A stretch of DNA of 31,708 nucleotides from Phoronis ovalis (lineage: Eukaryota; Phoronida; Phoronidae), in the NCBI GenBank assembly GCA_028565635.1, contig JAOXYB010027068.1:1-31708 (forward strand), written 5' to 3'. Position numbers and translations under genes: made by a program. A model generated the notes under the pieces. That model worked only from the letters and a program-made list of their open reading frames with translations. It had not been told where the DNA came from and made no database searches. Each line of letters begins with the position of its first letter. The first letter of the stretch is position 1. Below are positions 22,861 through 31,500 of this stretch, in pieces.

Positions 22861-23026
22861 AAACAATATTTATTAAAAGTGTATAAAAAAAGGATGATAC
22901 AGAAATAGTTTTATTGGATGTGTATTCTGTCTGTCACCGAAAGGCGTTCTTTATATTTCTACAGTAATTCGTATTGAGAAATAATAAATTATTTTAGTTT
23001 GGTCAATGCTTCCTTATATGCTGTAA

Positions 23027-23100
23027 GGGGATGTGGGGGTAAGTGGTAGAGCATTCGCTTTGCATGCGAAAGGCCCCGGGTTCAATCCCCGGCATCTCCA
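23027..23100 (+). pseudogene. tRNA-Ala(TGC)-like copy with damaged D arm
   Basis: Acceptor stem, TGC anticodon and T stem are preserved. The D region reads GGGGGTAAGTGGTAGAGC, two bases longer than the intact copy and without the GCTC partner for GAGC, so the D arm and A box are broken. The T loop has TTCAATC instead of TTCGATC. A T7 run follows at 23126-23132. It lies about 2.7 kb from the array at 19200-20540, and shares its upstream flank with the copy at 19115. Confidence 0.75.
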
Positions 23101-23354
23101 ATAATAATAATGAGATTCTTACGACTTTTTTTCATACGTCATGTCTGAAATGATGATTTTTAAAATTTCTCTCACGCCCAGTCAGATAATTTAAGCCAGT
23201 TCCTTTCTAGAAGCTTTTTTAGTAATCGAATCCTCAACCTAAAATCCTGGGACCACCCGTTAGTAAACCTAGTCGTAATAAACCTTGATGTGGGTTTTTT
23301 TGCCATAATTGTGTTGTTGTGTACATACTAAATACCAAAAATAAGACGAGCAAA

Positions 23355-24115
23355 ATTTTCAATTTATTATTTTATTTAAGAAGAGCTAAATAATTCACAT
23401 GGAAATGGTTAGTTTCGAAACATAAAAAATATTCAGAAACTACAATAGAAAATGTTTGACATCACAGCATTTCATGGAATGTGTTGATACAGATATATGA
23501 TTCTCATGTTTGTCTAACTCTACCTTTGCCCTAATCCACTGTGAGAATTTTCAATTCCATCTATTTCACAAGCATACAAATTGTTCATATCTACTTTCAA
23601 GCAACTATACATGCAATTGCATTTTATATATTTTTTGCATTTTCAGTATAAACATGTCTACGGAAAAGGAACTGAATGACAAGTGGTAAATAACATCCAA
23701 TAAATTTTATACATATAAAAGATATGTGCACATTGAAAATAGATAAAATAATATACTATACATTCAACCATAAATTCTGTTCCCACCATCCTTAACTATG
23801 TATGTATGTATAAAAATATGACATTTATCCAAATAGAACATGTGCTACTATGATTCTGAGGGATGCTAATTAAAAGGGACTCTTATTAAAGGAAAGCTTT
23901 TATTTGGACAATTGTGATACTGACAGTAAAATCTATGTGCTGTGCACAAATATACAGTGACATGTAACAAAATATACATAAATCTCCATATACAAAGGAC
24001 CTCATGAGCATATTCTAACATTTGTCATAATTACGAACTAAGTAAAAAGCTTTTTCTAGGCAAAAACTGTTTCCATCAAACAACACTCTGAATTAAAGTT
24101 CCTAAAAACAGGCCA
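23355..24115. repeat. diverged direct repeat, right copy, interrupted
   Basis: This is the counterpart of 22520-22860. Between about 23545 and 24020 it contains DNA absent from the left copy, AT-rich with a TATGTATGTA run at about 23801. A segment with AAGCTTTTTCTAGG and then CAAAAACTGTTTCCATCAAA matches the end of the left copy. It may represent 3' flank of the M6 gene that was duplicated. Confidence 0.6.
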
Positions 24116-24196
24116 AAAAACGATGTAACAAGTAAATCAGTGGACCCCACAAGAAACCATAGGGTATCTATACTTAACCTTAGAGTACACACAAGC

Positions 24197-24230
24197 CATG
24201 TATAAATTATTAATTTATTATTTATACATG
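24197..24230 (-). promoter_or_regulatory. perfect 11-bp stem-loop
   Basis: CATGTATAAAT and ATTTATACATG are exact inverse complements separated by 12 A/T bases. It lies about 700 bases past the last M6 terminal exon on that gene's strand, so it could be in a long 3' UTR. Its function is unknown. Confidence 0.4.
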
Positions 24231-24589
24231 TTGTGGGTACATAATCATAATAAGTATACAATATTTTGTGGAAACACCGAATTGGGTGCAGAATACATAA
24301 AATACTCTTAAAGTGACTATAAAAATTCATTTTACATCAAAACAATTATATTACCCTTAATATCACAAACACAAAAATTAAATGCCTATTTACCCCCTAG
24401 CAAACTTTGGCACAGTTTCACAAAGCCAGTATTTGCAGGTGGTTTTTTGTTTTGTTTCCCAAGGGCCTAACAGACAAAATCACGACAATGCGGGTATGCT
24501 TGAATCTGGGTCCCTGTAAGGACTTTTGTCAGCAACCATACATACTGGCTGCTCCACAAAAGATGGCATAGCGGCGACCAAATGCTGCT

Positions 24590-24927
24590 TTTATTTTTTT
24601 TTCTATTTTGCCGTTAGCTTACATTATAGTACCATGCAGTAAACAATGTAATAGATAAATCTAGAATTAATTACATGCCGGTTGTACGTAAATCACAAAT
24701 ACAAATACGGGTTAAACACAACGGTGGCTTTCATCACTTTTGACATATTTAACAATGAAAAAACGATAAGAAAGCGGTAATTATTTCATTGCTTGTCAAT
24801 TTCTTGTGGGGTGTAAAAACATAGCGTACTGTTTGGAAGCGGTAATTATTTCATTGCTTGTTAATTTCTTATGGGGCATGAAAACAAAGTGTACTATCAG
24901 ACACATCCCTCAGTGTCAAACACAGTA
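24590..24927 (-). promoter_or_regulatory. probable 3' UTR of M6 terminal exon C
   Basis: Reading leftward from the stop at 24928, an AATAAA (minus) reads from 24595 to 24590, about 335 bases downstream. The interval holds a diverged 65-bp tandem duplication. Confidence 0.4.
24774..24900. repeat. diverged 65-bp tandem duplication
   Basis: GCGGTAATTATTTCATTGCT begins at 24774 and again at 24839. The two units differ by several substitutions (TGTCAATTTCTTGTGGGG versus TGTTAATTTCTTATGGGG). It lies in the probable 3' UTR of M6 exon C. Confidence 0.9.
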
Positions 24928-25065
24928 TTAGTATTTTACTTTTGTATTTGTAATGATGTCATCTAACTCGGTGTGTTCTTGGTCCACTGCCTCTCTGTAT
25001 TCAGTTAGTTCTTTAGAAATTTTAATACGTGTGTAATTTGCTGCTAGAATAACCAGAAAATGTGA
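24928..25065 (-). CDS. M6: M6 alternative terminal exon C
   Basis: 138 bp, 45 residues then TAA. The acceptor is TATTTTTTCAG|TCA, the best pyrimidine tract of the three. It encodes SHFLVILAANYTRIKISKEL, TEYREAVDQEHTELDDIITN and TKVKY. Its core TRIKISKELTEYREAVD is identical to that of exon B. The intron from exon 6 would be 3175 bp. Confidence 0.9.
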   Translation of the reverse strand, partial: SHFLVILAANYTRIKISKELTEYREAVDQEHTELDDIITNTKVKY

Positions 25066-28000
25066 CTGAAAAAATATAAATGCAATCATTAGAATATTGA
25101 ATCATCTTGGAATAACTGTCAAAGATACCCACAATTGTCCTACAGGTGTGTAGATGTTGCTTAATGCCATGCAGCTAAAGGCCTTCAAGTTTTTGCTTTT
25201 TATAAGACATACTGAACTATAATGATGCCAACTAAGAATTGTTATACTAATGAATATTCAAAACAATACGATGTTGTTTAGGAACACACATAAAACAGAT
25301 TTCAGCATACTAAAATGGCTTGTTAATGTTACTGATAAAAAATCATTTTTAGACTATCCCATGTACTTAGCAATGCTGCAAGTGACATCTGGTGGAAGAA
25401 AACTTAACTGTTCTACAATAACTGTTCTTGGGAGGGGGGGTACTGTCATTCAAAGTGAGTGTATATATGTGCTGCCTCATGTGCCCTCTTTTTTCAGCCT
25501 CTGTTTTTACCATGGCTTATATTTTTTATTTTTATTTCGTAATTGTTTCAATGGGGGAGTTTTTGCAATTATCAACAATGGTGCACTTCAAGATTTTTTA
25601 CTGTGGGATTTGTTTTTTGCAAAAAAAAGTTTTTGCCATGGGGTACATTGTGGAGAGCAATTTTTACCATGGAGAAAGTTTTTTTTAACCTTGGCCTCAC
25701 AATCCTACCAAATTATTAGACTAGTGAAGTTTTTGTACATGGACCTTATTTACTTTAAAAGCACTTAGTACTGACAATAAAGTTAGGTAACACATATTTT
25801 TAAAATATTGGATGTTACTGATTAAAATTTATTATTGTTCAGATATGCTTCCCCCCCTATGGACAGCTCCACTATACTACTTGTAGCAAAAATGAGATTG
25901 TGACTTGTTGTTATATTTCTGCAGACCTACAGTACAATGCGCTTCATGCAGTTATTGCAAACCATCCATTTTTAAGCTTATCATGAAATATCTGTTAAAA
26001 TAGCAAAGCATTTGCCACACAGGAACATTCTGCATACCAAATATATGTTAAATCTTTGACAGTTATTCCCAGGTTTAACCTCGTGCAAAAACATCCTCCA
26101 TTTCAACCCCGCCATCAACTGCTTCTCTGTACTCCGTTAACTCTTTTGATATCTTTATCCTTGTATAGTTGGAAACCAAAATGTTGACAAAATTGGACTA
26201 AAATCAAATGTTACAGATACAATAGCACAACAGTTACATACCAACTTATATGTGAAAGAGCTTTGGAGTTATGTGAAAGTGTTCTGATTTATGACATTTT
26301 ACCACAAGGTATTTTTGAGGATTTTGAGAAAGACAGTGCAATCAGCAGCACCTTTGGTTCCTCATATTTTCCCTGACATGAACATGCTATCTTAGCAACA
26401 CCGATGGTAAAACAAATAACCAATAATGTCTTTCTTTCTCTCAACGCATAATTGTAAAATCAAAACACTTTCAGGATGAGTTTAAGTGTGAGAACCATAT
26501 AACCTAAAAGCAGCTAATCAGAAAGTAGATTCTATAACAGAGGTGTGCTTATACTGTTAGCAAGCTTGCAACAAGTGCATTACATGTAGTGTTTCCACAA
26601 CTGGTAATGTCAGATTGAAATTGTAAAGATATGCTTAGTCACAAAGACATAAGGGATAGCAAATACGACATATGTTTCCTTCATTTGCTTGGAGCCTCCT
26701 TGCTAAAGTTACCTACCAATCTGAGTTATCATATTTTTTTAATCTCTACTAGCCAAGAAATTTCAGCATAAATACTCAACAACAGACTTTTTTCATGTAC
26801 TACTTGGTGGAGCCACCAGTCACAAAACTATGTTCCCACAATTTTGTGTTTTGTGAATGAACAATCAAGTAGCTTTCCATATGATTCATTCACAAAGAAT
26901 GGAATTGTGGGAATTTTGGCTTTGTGATTGGTGGCATCACCAAGAGTATGTAGATAAGTATATTATGACTGACTAGAATGGTGATATGTAACTTTAAACA
27001 CAAAAGAGTTTCTAACTCCCGAAGAATTTTGGATCAATTCTGTTTTATATCAGTCTATGGAGAACACTACAATAATAATAATCTAGAACTATCATACCAA
27101 CAGAAAATTTAAATATTAGAACACAACACATCAGGCATGGCTCTCTTTAAAAGTGTACTCCATCTCTGTTAAGTCTGGGTCAACAACTGCTCTGTACTCG
27201 GTCATTTCTTTAGCCACCTTGATTCTAGTCACATTGACTGCTAAGATGACCAAAAAGTGGGACTATAAAAGTGAACAAACTCAGCTATAGCTGCGCAAAG
27301 TAACACATTCCTATCGCAAACAAATATTTCTTTTCAAAACTTTGTTTTTGGCAGTTAATAGCTTTATCAATGTACATTTATCCTATAACTTCAAAAGCTG
27401 AATATGAACAAAGTTGCTTCAGGTTTGTTATGTTCTAAAGAATCCATCATCTGTGTTACACAAAAAGCATTTTCAAACAATTTTATTCAACAGGGATTTG
27501 TTTTCAACAAAGCATTTTTATTAGGATAAATTTGCTGAAACATACACAAAATCCAAGTTCATTATGGAAATGAATTCAGATCAATAAATGTATTTACTAA
27601 GGAGAGACTGTAAATAAATACATAGAGAGTAAGTTGGACCAGGATGGATACGTCATTTTAATGTAATAACATGATATACGGAGCTAGTTACATTTTGTTT
27701 TTGATTATTACTTCTTTAAAACGTACATTGATCAGCATTGCTGTGAAATACAAATTCTAAAAGCAACTTTTTTTGTGGTAGCAATGCTTACCAAGAAGAG
27801 TGTTTGTTGAAATTAAATATAAATAATAATTTTATGAAAGATTAAAACTTATAATTCAGAACAAAGCACCTTAGAAAAAAGTTACATCAAACACACATTA
27901 ACAATAAGCATTAGCACTTTATAAGGGGTTAAACATCTCACTACATGTATAAGCATGTGTTTTAGGAATAAAAAGTGAAAAACAAAACTTAAAAAATAAA

Positions 28001-30881
28001 CAAATATTTTACACAGTGAGGTGCCAAATTAACAAACTGCAATATATTACTGGAACTACACCAGTAACACTTCCTTAAGAAAAAAATGTTGTAGGTATAT
28101 TACAAATTTTAACCCAAGGATGCACCCTATCATCCACCATTTTCAATCTTGCCCTTGTTAACATATATTGTAACAAATTTTCCAGATAAAGCGCATGGGT
28201 TAAAATTTTGTGCTGCTGCAGGACCTAAAAGTTCACTTACCAGACCTAATACAATCAATAATGATCCGCCTAATGCTGCTCCAAAATATGGCCCAGAAAG
28301 TGAAATCTGTAATCATGTAAATACATAATTTCATTCGATTTAACAGGTATGAACTCAAGCATTTCCATATCAGTTATAGAATCTAAACATCTAATGTGCC
28401 AAATTGTGTGCATGATAAAATTAAAAATCACTCCTTTTCCTGGCTAATTTTGTTCTGACAGAAAACATATCATTATATTATCCACTATTATCCAAACATT
28501 TGAACATAGAGTGCACCTCCTGATTCTAGAAACCTGTTACACATCCACCCAAGCCATTATATCTACTAGATATTTAAGAATATTATACTTGACAGTAAAA
28601 CAGCAGTGACTGCTACAAGTCAAATAATCAGTAAATATATGTAGCAGAAGATTAAATTCTTCTAGGATGAACATCAGAATGAAATATAGTACGAGAATCT
28701 AAAAAGTTCACTGTTTTATAGAAGTGGTCATACTCTGTTCTCATTATATTTATATGTGGACTTTATACATCATATTGTAATGTGTTTTTGCTCACTATGT
28801 CACAATGAAAATGTCAAAAGCAAATGAAGAGAATTCAGACATAATATACTCACATGGTCACACAGTTGCCTAATTTCACCTGATGTACACAGAGCATTAT
28901 GACCAGTGGTGTCAAATCGAAAGATTCCTATAACGAAGATAGACAAATTTTATTACAGAAGTAACTTTGAAAAACTTGAGTTATGTGTATCATACAAACT
29001 ATGAACAGATGGATTACTGCAATATTCTACAAACTTTACTTAACAGATATCACATACTAATGAAAACTGTTTACCCTTTAAAATGGTTTCTTGAAAGCTA
29101 CTCTCAGGTGTCTGTTCACATAAATTAAACAATATGATATGGCAGAGATGGCATACACTTCCAATAACCACATTCATTTGAAAGTATAATTCCCTTAGTG
29201 CGGGGAAGACACTTTAAGCAAAATATCTGTCTGATTTAATCAATGACAGTATAACACATGGATTTATAATGGGGAGGGTGGGCGTACAACATGGAATTGA
29301 GAAAAAACCTTGTCAGAAACATACCGGAAAGTAAAACCAGGTCTGAACCACGTGGTTTAGATCAACAAGCTTTGAACCCACAAGAAACTATTCACTGTAT
29401 GATAATTAGTATGTAACAACAAATGAAATAGAGAAGCACAAGTTTGCATACTCCAGAAATGCTTACCAACTCTTGTCAAGTTAAAACAGTAGTCCTCTTG
29501 GTAATTACCAATACGAGGTCGAAGGTCATAGTCACATATAGTTTGCATCAGAAGGTATAAAAAGACTGGAATTGTCATGACACATGTAACTCCCATCCAA
29601 CTGACATTTAAAATATATGAAACGATCATAAACTGTAAATAAATGACATTTTTAGTGAAGATTATAACATGATAATAAAAACTTGAGCTATTTGAATACA
29701 CTATTAAGTAGCATGTTGAATCTGGTAAATCGCGAAATCAACTGTCCCAGATAGGCTACTTCACTACGTTTCGATGACATATTTTTCTTCTGAATAATTT
29801 GCTTGTGATAATGGATTCATATTATGTAATATTTGTAAGTTTTAAATAGGAGTCATTTCAAGCTTTTGTGGAATGCATAATAATTTAATTTCTACTTACA
29901 AAAATTGCTGAAACTCTGCCTCCCATCATACATTTATTTCCAGAATAAACATTTCTCCGTGTTGCTCCTGTTGCTAAGAAACCGAAAATAAGCAGAATAA
30001 TAGAGAATGCTCCCATCACAACTGCAACAATGATGAATACTATCTGTAATGATGATAACCTGTAAAAAGGTATAAAAATAGTTCTGTAAAAATCTAAAAC
30101 CCATGTCTGGTAAGTTCAACCACAGTGCAAAATTTGACTAAAAATGAAACAAAGTCTGAAACGAGGCTTTTCATAACCTCATTTCATCTTCAATACTGCT
30201 ATAGCGACCTCTATTTACAGGTACTGAGAAGTAACGATGAACAATAGTATGTAATAAAGCATTAAATATATGATGGCATCTTTGCTTTAATTCTTCCATG
30301 CTTAGGGAAGCGTAACATACCCTTTCACGCGAAATTTTGTTGGAACATGCGTACCCACTTTCATATTGACCACCCCCCGGTCTACATCAATGAAGTGTGT
30401 TCTCATACAAAATATTTTTTCTGTTTATTGCTAGTAGTAACAATGTGCTTTAAATTATATTTTCAAATTTTAAACAATTTACCTTAGAAGGAAATACATA
30501 TTTTGTGTACATAGACAAAACAGGAAGTCACAGTGGATTGATTATTTACAACAGATTAAGTGAAACAGTGAGAAGAGTGTTGATGTTGAAACTGTAGTCC
30601 ATTAAACACATTTTGTATTGCAGGTATAGCTATAATACCAGATGCAATGACAATATTTTAGTATGCTTACAATTTTGTGAAAAAGGTATCTTACGACATT
30701 TCTGAACTCAAACTAAATACCTACCAATCTATTCTAAACTGGAATAACTGTTCAAACACATCCTTTAATATAATTCGCAAAGCTTCATACAGGGTGCCAC
30801 AAAATACCCCAACACCTACACATGTGATGACCATAGCTATTAGGGAGGCAAAGGGAATCCTCCCCATACAATCTAAACAAC
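24928..30881 (-). CDS. M6: M6/PLP/DM20-family proteolipid four-pass membrane protein (lacks first exon)
   Basis: Five shared exons (30881-30725, 30059-29900, 29632-29467, 28927-28854, 28306-28241) join in one frame to any of three terminal exons, giving about 247-252 residues. Four hydrophobic helices are visible: about 12-31 (ASLIAMVITCVGVGVFCGTL), 56-79, 106-133 and 191-218. The start CLDCMGRIPFASL matches the Cys-rich N-terminus of GPM6A/PLP1 just before helix 1. A second signature is GATRRNVYSGNKCMMGGRVS between helices 2 and 3. The large extracellular loop has four Cys (TIC, DYC, ALC, QLC) like the two disulfides of PLP. Exon lengths 74 and 66 bp and the phase pattern match vertebrate PLP/M6 genes as I recall them. 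Family members act at the surface of neurons and glia in process outgrowth, adhesion or membrane organisation. The initiator exon, usually only a few codons, was not found and probably lies beyond 31708 or was missed. Confidence 0.9.
25390..25740. repeat. CCATGGTAAAAA-type degenerate repeats (minus orientation)
   Basis: TTTTTACCATGG-like words recur at about 25505, 25597, 25630, 25661 and 25681, roughly 31-35 bp apart in the denser part, with a more distant relative near 25731. On the minus strand they read CCATGGTAAAAA. The same motif is found on the plus strand at 31388-31500. The poly-pyrimidine and poly-purine runs leave a 172-codon plus frame open by accident. Confidence 0.6.
26075..26197 (-). 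CDS. M6: M6 alternative terminal exon B
   Basis: 123 bp, 40 residues then TAA. The acceptor is TTGATTTTAG|TCC. It encodes SNFVNILVSNYTRIKISKEL, TEYREAVDGGVEMEDVFARG. It is the shortest tail, and its helix-4 half is the most divergent (NFVNILVSN versus HFLVILAAN). An AATAAA (minus) at 25833-25828 gives a 3' UTR of about 245 bases, so it has its own plausible poly(A) site. Confidence 0.88.
   Translation of the reverse strand, partial: SNFVNILVSNYTRIKISKELTEYREAVDGGVEMEDVFARG
26796..26952. repeat. fold-back inverted repeat between M6 terminal exons A and B
   Basis: A left arm of about 65 bp at 26798-26862 (TACTACTTGGTGGAGCCACC, then CCCACAATT and TTTTGTGAATGAA) matches the inverse complement of the right arm at about 26884-26950 at roughly 80%. 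The arms are separated by about 21-25 bp. No open frame lies inside. It looks like a MITE-type fold-back element. In a pre-mRNA either strand would form a long hairpin. Confidence 0.85.
27131..27262 (-). CDS. M6: M6 alternative terminal exon A
   Basis: 132 bp, 43 residues then TGA. The acceptor is CACTTTTATAG|TCC with a weak pyrimidine tract. It encodes SHFLVILAVNVTRIKVAKEM, TEYRAVVDPDLTEMEY and TFKESHA. It is nearest to the shared exons (978-bp intron). Compared with exons B and C it has V-for-Y in NVTRI and AK-for-SK. A candidate variant poly(A) signal ATTAAA (minus) reads from 26743 to 26738. Confidence 0.88.
   Translation of the reverse strand, partial: SHFLVILAVNVTRIKVAKEMTEYRAVVDPDLTEMEYTFKESHA
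27263..28240 (-). other. M6 intron between exon 6 and terminal exons
   Basis: This AT-rich 978-bp stretch has no recognisable exon or repeat. I looked for a fourth copy of the TRIKxxKExTEYR exon here and between the other copies and saw none. Confidence 0.6.
28241..28306 (-). CDS. M6: M6 exon 6: first half of helix 4
   Basis: 66 bp, phase 0 on both sides; the acceptor is ATGATTACAG|ATT and the donor CTG|GTAAGT. It encodes ISLSGPYFGAALGGSLLIVL and GL. Helix 4 is unfinished at the donor; its remainder is supplied by whichever terminal exon is joined. Reading through the donor would give a different, shorter tail. Confidence 0.9.
28854..28927 (-). CDS. M6: M6 exon 5: second half of extracellular loop
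   Basis: 74 bp; the acceptor is CTTCGTTATAG|GA and the donor CAT|GTGAGT. It encodes IFRFDTTGHNALCTSGEIRQ and LCDH, with the third and fourth loop cysteines. The length equals exon 5 of vertebrate PLP1 as I recall it. Confidence 0.88.
29467..29632 (-). CDS. M6: M6 exon 4: helix 3 and first half of extracellular loop
   Basis: 166 bp; the acceptor is TTATTTACAG|TTT and the donor GTT G|GTAAGC (phase 1). It encodes FMIVSYILNVSWMGVTCV, then a short helix end and QTICDYDLRPRIGNY, then EDYCFNLTRV. It carries the first two loop cysteines and one NLT sequon for possible N-glycosylation. Confidence 0.92.
29900..30059 (-). CDS. M6: M6 exon 3: helix 2 and cytoplasmic loop
   Basis: 160 bp; the acceptor is CTTTTTACAG|G and the donor TTT|GTAAGTAG (phase 0). 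The first G completes a Trp codon, then LSSLQIVFIIVAVVMGAFS and the rest of helix 2. The loop GATRRNVYSGNKCMMGGRVS follows. There is no PLP-specific insertion, so this is the DM20/M6 form. A different frame across the same DNA is only a shadow. Confidence 0.9.
30060..30724 (-). other. M6 intron between exons 2 and 3
   Basis: A 665-bp GT-AG intron with no other feature seen. The three further shared introns are 29633-29899 (267 bp), 28928-29466 (539 bp) and 28307-28853 (547 bp), equally featureless. Confidence 0.7.
30725..30881 (-). CDS. M6: M6 exon 2: N-terminal Cys motif and helix 1
   Basis: 157 bp, entered in phase 1 and left in phase 2. The acceptor is TTGTATTACAG|GT and the donor TG|GTAGGT. 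It encodes CLDCMGRIPFASL and then helix 1 and EALRIILKDVFEQLF. The CxxC pattern before helix 1 is the palmitoylation region in relatives. Phase-1 entry agrees with a first exon ending one base into a codon, as in vertebrate PLP1 (ATG G|). Confidence 0.9.
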
Positions 30882-31065
30882 CTGTAATACAAATCAAAAT
30901 TACTATAATCAATTGTATAATAAGTGAGTCATATCATCTAAGAATTAGTTTTAATTCAATTACGTTGATCTTATAAAGATGAAATGAATTTATTAATAGT
31001 CAATACTTGAATTACTTTATATTTGCCTGTTTGTATAGTGCAGTTACTATACTAGCATACAATTA

Positions 31066-31352
31066 CCTGTCTACCGCCCTGGAGGGCTTCTAATTGGCAA
31101 TATTTTGGGGTGGAGATATGCTGCTGAAGGTAACAATTATTTTTAGAGCAACTCTGTATACCAAAAACTGTAGAAATTATTTCAACAATACCCTGAAATT
31201 TCAATGTTTTTCAGCATTTAAAATACTGCTAATTATTTGTTTTACAATATTTTCTCTCAGTATTTTTGAAAAGTAGATCCAAAATATATACCTTTACAAA
31301 CGACACATAAATTACCCCCAAAATATGCCAAAGGCCTGGAGGTACTTGGCAA
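31066..31352. repeat. diverged inverted repeat upstream of M6 exon 2
   Basis: GGCAATATTTTGGGG at 31096 is the imperfect inverse complement of CCCCCAAAATATGCC at 31315. Matches extend outward to TACCGCC..GGAGG on the left and CCTGGAGGTA on the right. About 190 bp separate the arms. It resembles terminal repeats of a short non-autonomous element; no target-site duplication was identified. Confidence 0.5.
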
Positions 31353-31384
31353 AAACTTGATGGGGTGTGAGATTTTAAGTAAAA

Positions 31385-31500
31385 CAGCCATGGTAAAAAA
31401 TGTCTTCGGAAAACATAGTACACCACGGTAAAAATTGTTTACGAAAAACATCCTGTATGTGGTAAAAAACTCGAAAAATACATGATCCCATGGTAAAAAA
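31385..31500. repeat. CCATGGTAAAAA-type degenerate tandem repeat
   Basis: GGTAAAAA occurs at 31392, 31427, 31461 and 31492, a spacing of 35, 34 and 31 bp, usually preceded by CCAT or CCAC. Intervening bases are AT-rich with CGAAAAA or GGAAAAC. Related words are in 25500-25690 on the opposite strand. Confidence 0.75.

Noticed and set aside
25250-25768. 172-codon plus-strand open frame
   Set aside because: It crosses the CCATGGTAAAAA repeat cluster inside an M6 intron region; poly-T and repeat composition keep it open. There is no family resemblance, and a second frame (25428-25688) is open over the same repeat.
29934-30119. 61-codon minus frame
   Set aside because: It overlaps M6 exon 3 in another frame; the exon's frame gives the family motif GATRRNVYSGNKCMMGG and correct phases.
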